From the NCBI RefSeq assembly GCF_026343185.1, contig NZ_JAPEMA010000001.1, forward strand, positions 4,960,001 through 5,024,000: 64,000 nt of DNA, read 5' to 3'. How positions within the stretch are numbered: position 1 is the stretch's first letter; the number at the start of each line of letters is the position of its first letter. Source of the stretch: Streptomyces sp. NBC_00091. GTDB lineage: Bacteria > Actinomycetota > Actinomycetes > Streptomycetales > Streptomycetaceae. The notes below the pieces were generated by a model. It made no database searches and was not told the origin of the DNA. It saw nothing but the letters and a program-made list of their open reading frames with translations. Position numbers and translations under genes: made by a program. Below are positions 26,939 through 35,541 of this stretch, piece by piece.

Positions 26939-28303
26939 GTGGTAGACCGCAAGCCGCCGCTCGCGACCGAGGAGCTCCGTGCCCTCGTCGCCAGCGGTGA
27001 GATCGACACAGTCGTCCTGGCCTTCCCCGACATGCAGGGACGTCTTCAGGGCAAGCGGTTCGCCGCACAGTTCTTCCTCGACGAGGTCCTCCCCCACGGC
27101 ACCGAGGGCTGCAACTACCTCCTCGCCGTCGACACCGACATGAACACCGTCGACGGCTACGAGATGTCCTCCTGGGACCGGGGCTACGGCGACTTCGCCA
27201 TGCACCCCGACCTCGCCACCCTGCGCCGCATCCCGTGGAACCCCGGCAGCGCCTTCCTCGTGGCCGACCTCGCCTGGAACGACGGCTCGCCGGTGGTCGC
27301 CGCACCCCGGCAGATCCTGCGCCGCCAGCTGGAACGCCTCGCCGAACACGGCTACACCGCCATGGTCGGCACCGAGCTGGAGTTCATGGTCTTCCAGGAC
27401 ACCTACGAACAGGCCTGGAACGCCAACTACCGCGGCCTGACCCCCGCCAACCAGTACAACATCGACTACTCCGTCCTCGGCACCGGCCGCGTCGAACCCC
27501 TCCTGCGCCGCATCCGCAACGAGATGCAGGCCGCCGGCCTGGTCGTCGAGTCCGCCAAGGGCGAGTGCAACCTCGGACAGCACGAGATCGTCTTCCGCTA
27601 CGACGAGGCGCTCACCACCTGCGACCAGCACTCCGTCTACAAGACGGGCGCCAAGGAGATCGCCGCCCAGGAGGGCGTCTCGCTCACCTTCATGGCCAAG
27701 TACGACGAGCGCGAGGGCAACTCCTGTCACATCCACCTCTCGCTCACCGACACCGACGGGCGCAACGCCATGGCCGGAGACGGGCCAGGGGGAATGTCAC
27801 CGGTGATGCGGCACTTCCTGGCCGGCCAGCTGGCAGCGCTGCGCGACTTCTCCCTTCTCTACGCCCCCAACATCAACTCGTACAAGCGTTTCCGGCCGGG
27901 ATCCTTCGCACCCACCGCGGTCGCCTGGGGCGTCGACAACCGGACCTGCGCCCTGCGCGTGGTCGGCCACGGACGATCGATGCGCTTCGAGAACCGCCTC
28001 CCCGGCGGCGACGTCAACCCGTACCTCGCCGTCTCCGGCCTGGTCGCGGCAGGGCTCTACGGCATCGAGAACCGCCTCGAACTCCCCGAGGTGTGCACCG
28101 GCAACGCGTACACGGGCGACTACGCGCACGTTCCCGCCACCTTGCGGGAGGCCGCCGAGCTCTGGGAGAACAGCGAGATCGCCAAGGCCGCCTTCGGCCC
28201 CGAAGTGGTCGCCCACTACCGGAACATGGCCCGCGTGGAACTCGACGCCTACGACTCCGCGGTGACCGACTGGGAGCTGCGCCGCTCCTTCGAACGCCTG
28301 TAA
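26939..28303 (+). CDS. glnA4: glutamine-synthetase-like gamma-glutamyl-amine synthetase (GlnA4-like)
   Basis: 454-residue enzyme of the GlnA superfamily. Metal and substrate residues are visible: Glu146/Glu148 in GTELEF, Glu209 and Glu216 in KGECNLGQHE, His264/His266 in NSCHIHLSL, the glutamate-binding NSYKRFRPGSFAP and the C-terminal RFENRLPGGDVNP. The catalytic core is therefore intact. In Streptomyces coelicolor the homologue at the corresponding locus, GlnA4, gamma-glutamylates ethanolamine; the adjacent permease, aldehyde dehydrogenase and hydrolase support a catabolic role rather than ammonium assimilation. GTG start with AAGGAG 8 nt upstream. Substrate assignment is by synteny, not residue-level proof. 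Confidence 0.85.
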   Translation: MVDRKPPLATEELRALVASGEIDTVVLAFPDMQGRLQGKRFAAQFFLDEVLPHGTEGCNYLLAVDTDMNTVDGYEMSSWDRGYGDFAMHPDLATLRRIPWNPGSAFLVADLAWNDGSPVVAAPRQILRRQLERLAEHGYTAMVGTELEFMVFQDTYEQAWNANYRGLTPANQYNIDYSVLGTGRVEPLLRRIRNEMQAAGLVVESAKGECNLGQHEIVFRYDEALTTCDQHSVYKTGAKEIAAQEGVSLTFMAKYDEREGNSCHIHLSLTDTDGRNAMAGDGPGGMSPVMRHFLAGQLAALRDFSLLYAPNINSYKRFRPGSFAPTAVAWGVDNRTCALRVVGHGRSMRFENRLPGGDVNPYLAVSGLVAAGLYGIENRLELPEVCTGNAYTGDYAHVPATLREAAELWENSEIAKAAFGPEVVAHYRNMARVELDAYDSAVTDWELRRSFERL

Positions 28304-28337
28304 CCCTCCAAAACCCGAACCGTCTGTGAGGCACCAC

Positions 28338-29717
28338 GTGTCCGATGTGCTGGCCCCCCTCAACCTAGAGGTGCTGAATCCGGCCACCGAGGAAACCGTC
28401 GCCATCGTCCCGGCCGCCACACGGGACGATGTCGACGCCGCCGTCGCCCGGGCCGTCGTGGCCCAGCGCGCCTGGGCGGCGGCCGCCCCCGCCGACCGGG
28501 CCCGACTCCTGCGCCGCTTCGCCGCGGCCGTCGACGGCCACCTCGAGGAACTGGCCCTGCTGGAGGTCCGCGAGGCCGGCCACACCATCGGCAACGCCCG
28601 CTGGGAAGCGGGCAACGTGCGCGACCTGCTGGACTTCGCCGCCGGGGGAGTGGAACGCCTCTCCGGCCGCCAGATCCCCGTCGCCGGAGGCATCGACGTC
28701 ACCTTCCTCGAACCCCTCGGGGTCATCGGGGTGATCGCCCCCTGGAACTTCCCGATGCCGATCGCCGCCTGGGGGCTGGCGCCCGCCCTCGCCGCGGGCA
28801 ACGCCGTCATCCTCAAGCCCGCCGAGACCACCCCCCTCACCGCCCTGCGCCTCGCCGAACTCGCCCTCGAAGCCGGGATCCCCGAACACCTCTTCCAGGT
28901 GCTCCCCGGCCACGGAGCGGTCACCGGCGACGCGCTGGTCGAACACCCCGGAGTCGCGAAGATCGTCTTCACCGGCTCCACCCGCGTCGGCAAGCAGATC
29001 ATGGCCAAGTGCGCCGACCGGGTGAAGCGGGTCACCCTCGAACTCGGCGGCAAGAGCCCCAACATCGTCTTCGCCGACGCGGACCTGGAGGCCGCCGCGG
29101 CCGCGGCGCCGATGGCCTTCCTCGACAACACCGGCCAGGACTGCTGCGCCCGCACCCGGATCCTCGTACAGCGCTCCGCCTACGACCGCTTCCTCGAACT
29201 CGTCGCCCCCGGCATCGCGTCCGTGGTCGTCGGCGACCCGCTCGACGAGAAGACCCAGATGGGCCCGCTCATCTCCCGGGCACAGCTGGAGCGCGTCCGC
29301 TCCTACGTCCCCGACGACCTCACCGCCATCCGCGGCACCGCCCCCGACGGCCCCGGCTTCTGGTACCCGCCCACCCTCGTCACGGACGTGGCCCCCACGG
29401 CGCCCGTGGCCACCGAGGAGGTCTTCGGGCCGGTCGCCGTGATCCTCCCCTTCGAGGACGAGGAGGACGCCGTACGCCTGGCCAACGCGACCGAGTACGG
29501 ACTCTCCGGCTCCCTCTGGACCCGCGACATCGGCCGCGCCCTGCGCGTCTCGCGCGCCGTCGCCGCGGGCAACCTCTCCGTCAACTCCCACAGCAGCGTC
29601 CGCTACTGGACCCCCTTCGGCGGATACAAGCAGTCCGGGCTCGGCCGCGAGCTCGGGCCCGACGCCCTCACCGCATTCACCGAGACCAAGAACGTCTTCA
29701 TCAGCACGGAGGCCTGA
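28338..29717 (+). CDS. NAD(P)-dependent aldehyde dehydrogenase
   Basis: 459-residue ALDH. The general-base Glu235 is in LELGGKSPN and the catalytic Cys269 in NTGQDCC; the Rossmann loop FTGSTRVGK is present. GTG at 28338 is preferred because GAGG sits 6 nt upstream; a GTG at 28326 lacks a ribosome-binding site. It starts 34 bp after the glutamine-synthetase-like gene and 5 bp before the SDR gene, so these three form an operon. In a gamma-glutamyl pathway it would oxidise the gamma-glutamyl aldehyde to the acid. Confidence 0.93.
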   Translation: MSDVLAPLNLEVLNPATEETVAIVPAATRDDVDAAVARAVVAQRAWAAAAPADRARLLRRFAAAVDGHLEELALLEVREAGHTIGNARWEAGNVRDLLDFAAGGVERLSGRQIPVAGGIDVTFLEPLGVIGVIAPWNFPMPIAAWGLAPALAAGNAVILKPAETTPLTALRLAELALEAGIPEHLFQVLPGHGAVTGDALVEHPGVAKIVFTGSTRVGKQIMAKCADRVKRVTLELGGKSPNIVFADADLEAAAAAAPMAFLDNTGQDCCARTRILVQRSAYDRFLELVAPGIASVVVGDPLDEKTQMGPLISRAQLERVRSYVPDDLTAIRGTAPDGPGFWYPPTLVTDVAPTAPVATEEVFGPVAVILPFEDEEDAVRLANATEYGLSGSLWTRDIGRALRVSRAVAAGNLSVNSHSSVRYWTPFGGYKQSGLGRELGPDALTAFTETKNVFISTEA

Positions 29718-29722
29718 ACCCC

Positions 29723-30523
29723 ATGACCGACCGCACCGAAGAGACCGAACAGATCGTCTGCCGCCGCCTGCCCGGCCGCACCGCCGTCATCACCGGAGCC
29801 GGCAGCGGCATCGGCCTCGCCACCGCCCGCCGCCTCGCCGCCGAAGGCGCCAACATCGTCTGCGCCGACATCGACCCCGTCGCCGGCAAGGCCGCCGCCG
29901 AGGAGGTGGGAGGCCTCTTCGTCCAGGTCGACGTCACCGACAAGGAACAGGTCGACGCCCTCTTCAAGACGGCCTACGACACCTACGGCTCCGTCGACAT
30001 CGCCTTCAACAACGCCGGCATCTCGCCCCCGGACGACGACTCCATCCTCACCACCGAGCTCGACGCCTGGCGCCGCGTCCAGGACGTCAACCTCACCTCC
30101 GTCTACCTCTGCTGCAAGGCCGCCCTCCCCTACATGCAGGCGCAGAAGCGCGGCTCCATCATCAACACGGCCTCCTTCGTGGCCATCATGGGCGCGGCCA
30201 CCTCCCAGATCTCCTACACCGCCTCCAAGGGCGGCGTCCTCGCCATGTCCCGCGAACTCGGCGTCCAGTTCGCCCGCGAGGGCATCCGCGTCAACGCCCT
30301 GTGCCCGGGGCCCGTCAACACCCCGCTGCTCCAGGAGCTCTTCGCCAAGGACCCCGAGCGCGCCGCCCGCCGCCTCGTGCACATCCCGCTGGGCCGCTTC
30401 GCCGAACCCACCGAGATCGCCGCCGCCGTGGCCTTCCTCGCCAGCGACGACTCCTCCTTCATCAACGCCACCGACTTCCTGGTCGACGGCGGCATCTCCG
30501 GCGCGTACGTCACCCCCCTGTAG
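29723..30523 (+). CDS. short-chain dehydrogenase/reductase
   Basis: 266-residue SDR with the cofactor motif TGAGSGIG (24-31), FNNAG (95-99) and the catalytic triad Ser151, Tyr165 and Lys169 (YTASK). Aspartate after the second beta strand (CADID) suggests NAD preference. Third gene of the GlnA4-like operon, 5 bp after the aldehyde dehydrogenase; it could oxidise the alcohol of a gamma-glutamyl amino alcohol to the aldehyde used by that enzyme. Confidence 0.92.
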   Translation: MTDRTEETEQIVCRRLPGRTAVITGAGSGIGLATARRLAAEGANIVCADIDPVAGKAAAEEVGGLFVQVDVTDKEQVDALFKTAYDTYGSVDIAFNNAGISPPDDDSILTTELDAWRRVQDVNLTSVYLCCKAALPYMQAQKRGSIINTASFVAIMGAATSQISYTASKGGVLAMSRELGVQFAREGIRVNALCPGPVNTPLLQELFAKDPERAARRLVHIPLGRFAEPTEIAAAVAFLASDDSSFINATDFLVDGGISGAYVTPL

Positions 30524-30549
30524 ACCGGCCCGTCCCGTCGGCCCGCACC

Positions 30550-30577
30550 AGCCAGGCGCCTCCCGAGGCGCCCGGCT
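30550..30577. terminator. hairpin terminator between convergent genes
   Basis: Stem AGCC-A-GGCGCCTC / GAGGCGCC-C-GGCT, 8 bp plus 4 bp with a symmetric mismatch, between the SDR stop and the convergent PLP-enzyme stop. Confidence 0.7.
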
Positions 30578-30588
30578 GTTCCCGGGTC

Positions 30589-31782
30589 CTACAGGAAGGT
30601 CCGGCCCTCGCCCCGGTAGGTCGGGGCGGTGGCCGTCACCCGGTCACCCTCGATCAGATGCAGCGCGTCGAACCGCTCGCACAGCTCACCCGCCTTCGCG
30701 TGCCGGAACCACACCCGGTCCCCGATCAGCAGATCGTCCGCCGCGCTCCCCAGCAGCGGTGTCTGCACCTCGCCCGCACCCTCCTGCGGGTCGTAGCGCA
30801 GCCCCGCCGGCAGGTACGGCACCGGCAGCCGGTCGGCGCCCGCCGCCCCCGAGGCCGGATAACCGCCGCCCAGCACCGTCACCACACCCACCCCGGGCCG
30901 CCGGACCACCGGCTGCGCGAACAGCGCCGCCGGACGCCCCCGGAACGACGTGTAGTTGTCGAACAGCCGCGGCACGTACAGCCCCGACCCCGCGGCGATC
31001 TCCGTCACCGCCTCCTCGGCAGCCGTCTCCGCGACACTGCCGGTACCGCCGCCGTTGACGAACTCCAGGTCCCCCACCACCGCCCGCACGGCCCGCACCG
31101 CCTCGGCCCGCCGCACGGCCAGCTCCCTGCGGGCCGCGCCCTGCATCAGCCGGATCATCCGCGAGCGCACCGGCCGCCCGGCCAGCGCGTCGCCGACCCC
31201 GGCCACGTGGCCCTCGTAGCCCATCAGCCCCACCACCCGGAACCCGGGCCGGGAGGCCACCGCCCCCGCCAGCGCGGCCAGCTGCCCCGGCTCGCGCAGC
31301 GGCGAGCGCCGCGCCCCGACCCGTACCCGACCGCCGAGCAGGTGCAGGGCGGTGTCCAGCTCCAGGCAGACCCGTACCTCCTCCGCGCCCCCGCCCCGCG
31401 AACGGTCGATCAGGTCCAGCTGCGCCGGATCGTCCACCATCACCGTGACGGCCGCCGCCAGCTTCGGATCACCCGCGAGCTCCGCGAAACCGGCCCGGTC
31501 GGCCGATGGATAGGCGAGCAGCACGTCCTCGAACCCGGACCGGGCGAGCCACAGCGACTCCGCCAGGGTGTACGACATGATCCCCGCGAACCCCGGCCGG
31601 GCCAGCACGCGTTCGAGGAGCGCCCGGCACCGTACGGACTTGCTCGCGACCCGGACCGGCTTCCCGCCCGCGCGGCGGACGAGATCGTCGGCGTTGGCGT
31701 CGAAGGCGTCGAGGTCCACGATGGCCAGGGGCGCGTCGAGATGCGCGGTCGCCCGGTCGTACCGGGCCCGGTCCGAAGTCAT
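30589..31782 (-). CDS. fold-type III PLP enzyme (alanine racemase / D-threonine aldolase-like)
   Basis: 397-residue protein with the N-terminal alanine-racemase-type TIM barrel. The PLP lysine is likely Lys in KPVRVASKSVR near residue 50, following LAIVDLDAFDANA; GGGTGS and the C-terminal GDRVWFRHAKAGELCERFD match the D-threonine aldolase/DSD1 branch, where His binds metal. Probable activities are D-amino acid aldolase or dehydratase. ATG at 31782 is chosen because it begins the conserved barrel region; the frame runs further upstream without support. It stands alone and is divergent from the next gene. Confidence 0.83.
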   Translation of the reverse strand: MTSDRARYDRATAHLDAPLAIVDLDAFDANADDLVRRAGGKPVRVASKSVRCRALLERVLARPGFAGIMSYTLAESLWLARSGFEDVLLAYPSADRAGFAELAGDPKLAAAVTVMVDDPAQLDLIDRSRGGGAEEVRVCLELDTALHLLGGRVRVGARRSPLREPGQLAALAGAVASRPGFRVVGLMGYEGHVAGVGDALAGRPVRSRMIRLMQGAARRELAVRRAEAVRAVRAVVGDLEFVNGGGTGSVAETAAEEAVTEIAAGSGLYVPRLFDNYTSFRGRPAALFAQPVVRRPGVGVVTVLGGGYPASGAAGADRLPVPYLPAGLRYDPQEGAGEVQTPLLGSAADDLLIGDRVWFRHAKAGELCERFDALHLIEGDRVTATAPTYRGEGRTFL

Positions 31783-31924
31783 GGGCGGCAGCTTGCCAGA
31801 CCGCCGTACCGCCGGGTAGGGGTCTCGGCGACCCCGGCCGCACCCCGCCCGACCGCCGGGCCAGGGCGACGGCACCGTAGAGTACGGGCAGGCAGCCGTA
31901 CAGAACGGGGGGCGGAGCCGCCGG

Positions 31925-32719
31925 ATGAGCACGTCGACACCACGGGCCGCGGTCCAGGTCGAGCCCGGCCGGACCCCGCCACCGCCCCCGCGCCGCCACC
32001 CCGGCCGGATCCCCGCCGCCACCCTGTGCGCCCTCCTCGGCACCGGCCTCCTCGCCGGCGCGGCCACCACCGCCTGGAGCGAACACCGCGCCTCGCACCG
32101 CCCGTTGCCCCACGACGCCGCCTACCGCAAGGCCGCCTCGCTCTGGCGCTCGGCCCCCGTGGACAGCCTCCTGCCGCCCGTACTGGACGGCCCCGGGGCC
32201 GGCCCCGGCGGCGCCGACCGCAGCTGGACCCGGATCGCCCTCGCACCCGACGCCGACTGCGCGGCCGCGCTGCCCGCCGACTGGCGGACCGCACTCGCCG
32301 CCACCGGCTGCACCCGGGTGCTCCGCGCCACCTACACCGACTCCACCCGCAGCTCCCTGATCACCGTCGGCCTGGTCTTCACCCCCGCCGACGCCGCCGC
32401 CATGGGCGCCCTCCGGGACCGCCTGGGCGTCCCGCCCGCCTACGAGTACGCCGACGCGCGCCGCGCCGCCTGGACGGCCACGGTCGCCGCCGACGCCCCG
32501 GCCGTGGTCTACGCCGTCTCCGCCTTCGCCGACGGCCGCACCCTCGACGCCCCGGTCCCCGCCGAGGAGGCGGCCCGGCAGGGCGCCACCGGGATCGTGG
32601 CCGAAGCCGGGCTCGGCCACGCGGCCAAGGGCGCCGCCGGCCGGGTCGAACGGGCCCTGGCCACCCTCGCCGCCCCGCCCGCCGCCACCCGGCCGCCCTC
32701 CCGGGAGGCCGCCCGATGA
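31925..32719 (+). CDS. membrane-anchored protein of unknown function, partner of the mycosin-like protease
   Basis: 264-residue protein with a Pro-rich basic cytoplasmic N-terminus (1-30), one transmembrane helix (about 31-51, ATLCALLGTGLLAGAATTA) and an extracytoplasmic domain containing two cysteines (CAAAL and GCTRV) that could form a disulfide. No named domain is recognised. Its stop overlaps the start of the subtilisin-like protease gene by 4 bp (ATGA), so the two are translationally coupled; a role as protease partner or substrate is inference. Confidence 0.78.
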   Translation: MSTSTPRAAVQVEPGRTPPPPPRRHPGRIPAATLCALLGTGLLAGAATTAWSEHRASHRPLPHDAAYRKAASLWRSAPVDSLLPPVLDGPGAGPGGADRSWTRIALAPDADCAAALPADWRTALAATGCTRVLRATYTDSTRSSLITVGLVFTPADAAAMGALRDRLGVPPAYEYADARRAAWTATVAADAPAVVYAVSAFADGRTLDAPVPAEEAARQGATGIVAEAGLGHAAKGAAGRVERALATLAAPPAATRPPSREAAR

Positions 32720-33900
32720 CCCCGGCCGCCTTCCGCGCGGCCGGCGCCGCCACCCTCGCCGCCCTGCTCGCCGTGGCCGGCGCGCACCCCGCCGCGGCCG
32801 ACACCATCCGCGACCGGCAGTGGGGCCTGCTCGCCCTGCGCGCCGAGGAGGCCTGGGGCACCACCCAGGGCGACGGGGTCACCGTCGCCGTCCTCGACAC
32901 CGGCGTCGACGCCACCCACCCCGACCTCACCGGCCAGGTCCTCGAGGGCACCGACCTCGTCGGCATGGGCGCCGGCCGGGGCGACCGCTCCTGGGCCCGC
33001 CACGGGACGGCGATGGCGAGCATCATCGCGGGCCGCGGCCACGGACCCGACCGCGGCCAGGGAGTCCTCGGCATCGCCCCGCACGCGCGGATCCTGCCGG
33101 TCCGGGTGATCCTCGAGGAGGGCGACCCGGGCCGCGCCCAGGCCCGGGACAGCAAGTCCGGCGCCCTCGCCGAGGGCATCCGCTGGGCCGCCGACCACGG
33201 GGCCGACGTGATCAACCTGTCCCTCGGCGACGACAGCGACTCAGCACACCACGAGTCCGCCGAGGACGAGGCCGTCCGGTACGCGCTCGGCAAGGGCGTG
33301 GTCGTCGTGGCCTCCGCCGGCAACGGCGGCGAACGCGGCGACCACACCTCCTACCCCGCCGCCTACCCCGGGGTCATCGCCGTCGCGGCCGTCGACCGCC
33401 AGGGCCGCAAGGCCCCCTTCTCCACCCGCCACTGGTACGCCACCGTCAGCGCCCCCGGAGTCGACGTGGTCATCGCCGACCCGGACCGCTCCTACTACGA
33501 GGGCTGGGGCACCAGCGCCGCCGCGGCCTTCGTCTCCGGCGCCGTGGCCCTCGTCAAGGCCGCCCACCCCGGGCTGTCCCCGGCGCAGGTCAAGAAGCTG
33601 CTGGAGGACACCGCGGCCGACCGCCCGGCCGGCGGCCGTGACGACGCCCGGGGCCACGGCACGGTCGACCCGGTCGCCGCGCTCCAGGCCGCCGGGGCGC
33701 TGCGCCCCGAGGCGCCGGTCCCCGCCGCCGTCCCGGCCCGGCGGCAGTACTTCGGCCCCGGCCCCGAGCCGGTCCGCCCGCCCGGGCGGCGGGCGTGGCC
33801 GGCCACCCCGGTGGCGGCGGCCGGGGGAGCGGCCCTGCTGGCGCTGGCCGGCGTACTGGCCCGGCGTCCGCGCGCCGCCCGGCGGGATAGGGTCGGGTAA
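32716..33900 (+). CDS. mycosin-like subtilisin protease (S8 family, membrane-anchored)
   Basis: 394-residue exported serine protease. Signal peptide about 1-28; catalytic triad Asp61 (AVLDTGVD), His96 (ARHGTAMAS) and Ser267 (GWGTSAAAAF). A Pro-rich linker leads to a C-terminal transmembrane helix (about 368-386) and a basic Arg-rich tail, the topology of type VII secretion mycosins (MycP). No esx, eccB, eccC, eccD or eccE gene is nearby, so it is an orphan copy. Starts inside the stop of the upstream membrane-protein gene. Confidence 0.88.
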   Translation: MTPAAFRAAGAATLAALLAVAGAHPAAADTIRDRQWGLLALRAEEAWGTTQGDGVTVAVLDTGVDATHPDLTGQVLEGTDLVGMGAGRGDRSWARHGTAMASIIAGRGHGPDRGQGVLGIAPHARILPVRVILEEGDPGRAQARDSKSGALAEGIRWAADHGADVINLSLGDDSDSAHHESAEDEAVRYALGKGVVVVASAGNGGERGDHTSYPAAYPGVIAVAAVDRQGRKAPFSTRHWYATVSAPGVDVVIADPDRSYYEGWGTSAAAAFVSGAVALVKAAHPGLSPAQVKKLLEDTAADRPAGGRDDARGHGTVDPVAALQAAGALRPEAPVPAAVPARRQYFGPGPEPVRPPGRRAWPATPVAAAGGAALLALAGVLARRPRAARRDRVG

Positions 33901-33947
33901 CTGTGCTGGACAAAGGCGTGGTGGATAAAAGCGTGGTGGAGAAGAGC

Positions 33948-34688
33948 ATGGCGACCAAGAACATTCCGGACCCCGGCTTCTCCGACGACGACGGCACCGC
34001 CGACCCCCGGCTGAGCGCGGCCCTCGCCGCCTGGGCGGCGGACCGCGCGGCCGAACCGCAGGTGCTGGCGGCCCTGAAGGACGCGCGCCTGCTGGTGCCC
34101 GTCGTGGCGATGCTCGGCGAGGTCGAGACGGACCCGGAGACCGGCCTCAAGCGCGAGAAGACCAGCGACATGGCCGTGCCCACCCTGACGGCGGGCAGCC
34201 GCCGGGCGCTGCCCGCCTTCACCTCGATCGCCTCGCTGGCCCTGTGGGACCCGGCGGCCCGGCCGGTGGCGGTCCCGCTGCACCAGGCGCTGGCCGCCGC
34301 CGCGCACGAGAAGGCCGACACGGTCGTCATCGACCTGGCCGGCCCCGTCCCCTACCAGCTGACCGGCTCCGCGCTGCTCGCGCTGGCCGAGGGCCGCACG
34401 GACGCCGACCCGCTGGCCGACCCCGCCGTACGCGAGGCCGTACGGGCCGCCGTGGCCGCCGAGCCCGCGGTGCTGCGCGCCCACCTCGGCCGGGGCGGCG
34501 CCGACGCCGACGGCACCCTGGCCATCGTGCTGTCCGCCGGTGCGGAGCCCGCCCCCGCGGCCCGCCGGGTGGCGCAGGCCATCGCGGCGGACGAGACCCT
34601 GCGCGGCCGGCTCGTGCGCGGCCTGGACCTGGCCCTGCTCCCGGCGGACGCCCCGGTCCCCCCGGGGGAGGCGCTCTTCACGCGCTGA
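33948..34688 (+). CDS. SseB-family protein
   Basis: 246-residue protein with the SseB N-terminal domain: VPVVAMLGEV, DMAVPTLTAGSRRALPAFTS and LVIDLAGP-like positions are typical. Function of this family in actinobacteria is unknown; no catalytic motif is seen. ATG at 33948 is chosen because GGAG at 33938-33941 lies 6 nt upstream. The frame is open back to a GTG at 33903 through an imperfectly repeated GTGGTGGA-AA segment, giving a possible longer form. Last gene before a very strong terminator. Confidence 0.83.
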   Translation: MATKNIPDPGFSDDDGTADPRLSAALAAWAADRAAEPQVLAALKDARLLVPVVAMLGEVETDPETGLKREKTSDMAVPTLTAGSRRALPAFTSIASLALWDPAARPVAVPLHQALAAAAHEKADTVVIDLAGPVPYQLTGSALLALAEGRTDADPLADPAVREAVRAAVAAEPAVLRAHLGRGGADADGTLAIVLSAGAEPAPAARRVAQAIAADETLRGRLVRGLDLALLPADAPVPPGEALFTR

Positions 34689-34722
34689 GCGCCGGGATCC
34701 GTACGGCCTCCCGTACGGCCTG

Positions 34723-34775
34723 CCGTATGCCGAAGGGCCGACCGCGAAAGTCGCGGTCGGCCCTTCGGCATACGG
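34723..34775. terminator. very long bidirectional hairpin terminator
   Basis: Perfect 25-bp inverted repeat (34723-34747 and 34751-34775) with a 3-nt AAG loop, starting CCGTATGCCGAAGG. It separates the convergent SseB and DUF1844 genes. Just upstream, CCGTACGGCCT occurs twice in tandem (34709-34731). Confidence 0.85.
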
Positions 34776-34813
34776 AAACGAAACGAAACGGGGGACGGAA
34801 GCGGAACGTCCGG

Positions 34814-35191
34814 TCAGGCGTAGACCGGGCCCGTGAACTTCTCGCCCGGGCCCTGGCCCGGCTCGTCCTGGACGAGCGAGGCCTCGCGGAAGGCCAGCTG
34901 GAGCGACTTCAGGCCGTCGCGCAGCGGGGCGGCGTGGAAGGAGCTGATCTCGGTGGCGCTGGCGGTGACCAGACCGGCCAGGGCGTTGATCAGCTTGCGG
35001 GCCTCGTCGAGGTCCTTGTGTTCGGAGTCGGGCTTGTCCAGGCCCAGGTTGACCGCCGCGGCGCTCAGCAGGTGGACGGCCACCGTGGTGATGACCTCGA
35101 CGGCGGGCACGTCCGCGATGTCGCGGGTCATGTCGTCGTAGTCGGGGGCGTCCGTGGAGACGGTGGAATCGGAGGGCGTCGCGTCAGTCAT
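34814..35191 (-). CDS. DUF1844 protein
   Basis: 125-residue acidic soluble protein of the DUF1844 family; the core VEVITTVAVHLLSAAAVNLGL and DLDEARKLINALAGL is characteristic. It is found next to infC in many actinobacteria, divergent from it as here. No catalytic residues are evident and function is unknown; the position suggests a link to translation or growth-rate control. Start ATG at 35191. Confidence 0.88.
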   Translation of the reverse strand: MTDATPSDSTVSTDAPDYDDMTRDIADVPAVEVITTVAVHLLSAAAVNLGLDKPDSEHKDLDEARKLINALAGLVTASATEISSFHAAPLRDGLKSLQLAFREASLVQDEPGQGPGEKFTGPVYA

Positions 35192-35231
35192 GCCTCACAC
35201 GATATGCCGTGCGGCGGCCTTGCAACGCTGG

Positions 35232-35240
35232 TGCTAGTAT
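35232..35240 (+). promoter_or_regulatory. extended -10 promoter of the infC operon
   Basis: TGC-TAGTAT is an extended -10 element about 300 bp before infC. It has no good -35 at the usual spacing. Transcription from here would include the structured leader described next. Confidence 0.5.
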
Positions 35241-35258
35241 GTACTTCGACCGGTCGGA

Positions 35259-35456
35259 CACTTATGTGCCCGGCCCACAAGTGGAGGCTCCGATCTCCCA
35301 CCTGACCACCCTCCGGGGAGGCAGGTCATCCGGTCAGGCGGTATCCATCGTTCCGTACGGACGATGGAAAGCCGCCCGAGTCTGCGCCCCGCGGTTCGCA
35401 CGCGGCGGTGCTCCGGTTGTTTTGGAGCCCCTGCCTGTGCCCGGCGGGGCTTTTTT
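35259..35456 (+). promoter_or_regulatory. structured infC leader with intrinsic terminator (attenuator)
   Basis: Four hairpins in series: CACTT/AAGTG (35259-35283), TGACC/GGTCA enclosing CCTCC/GGAGG (35303-35328), a CCATCGT/ACGATGG stem (35345-35367), and a terminator stem AGCCCC/GGGGCT (35426-35451) followed by six Ts (to 35456). A U-tract terminator ahead of a translation operon implies premature termination as control. No riboswitch class is recognised. The 350-bp gap between the DUF1844 gene and infC holds this leader and no ORF. Confidence 0.65.
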
Positions 35457-35541
35457 CATTCTCCGCCGCGGTGAGGTCTGACGACAAAAGACGTCAGCGG
35501 TTGTCTGCCAGGCAGCCGTGTGGTGCTACCGAGGAGGATCC

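Noticed and set aside
30301..32715. Upstream extension of the mycosin to 1199 codons
   Set aside because: Runs through other genes in the wrong frame; a signal peptide starts at the ATG at 32716.
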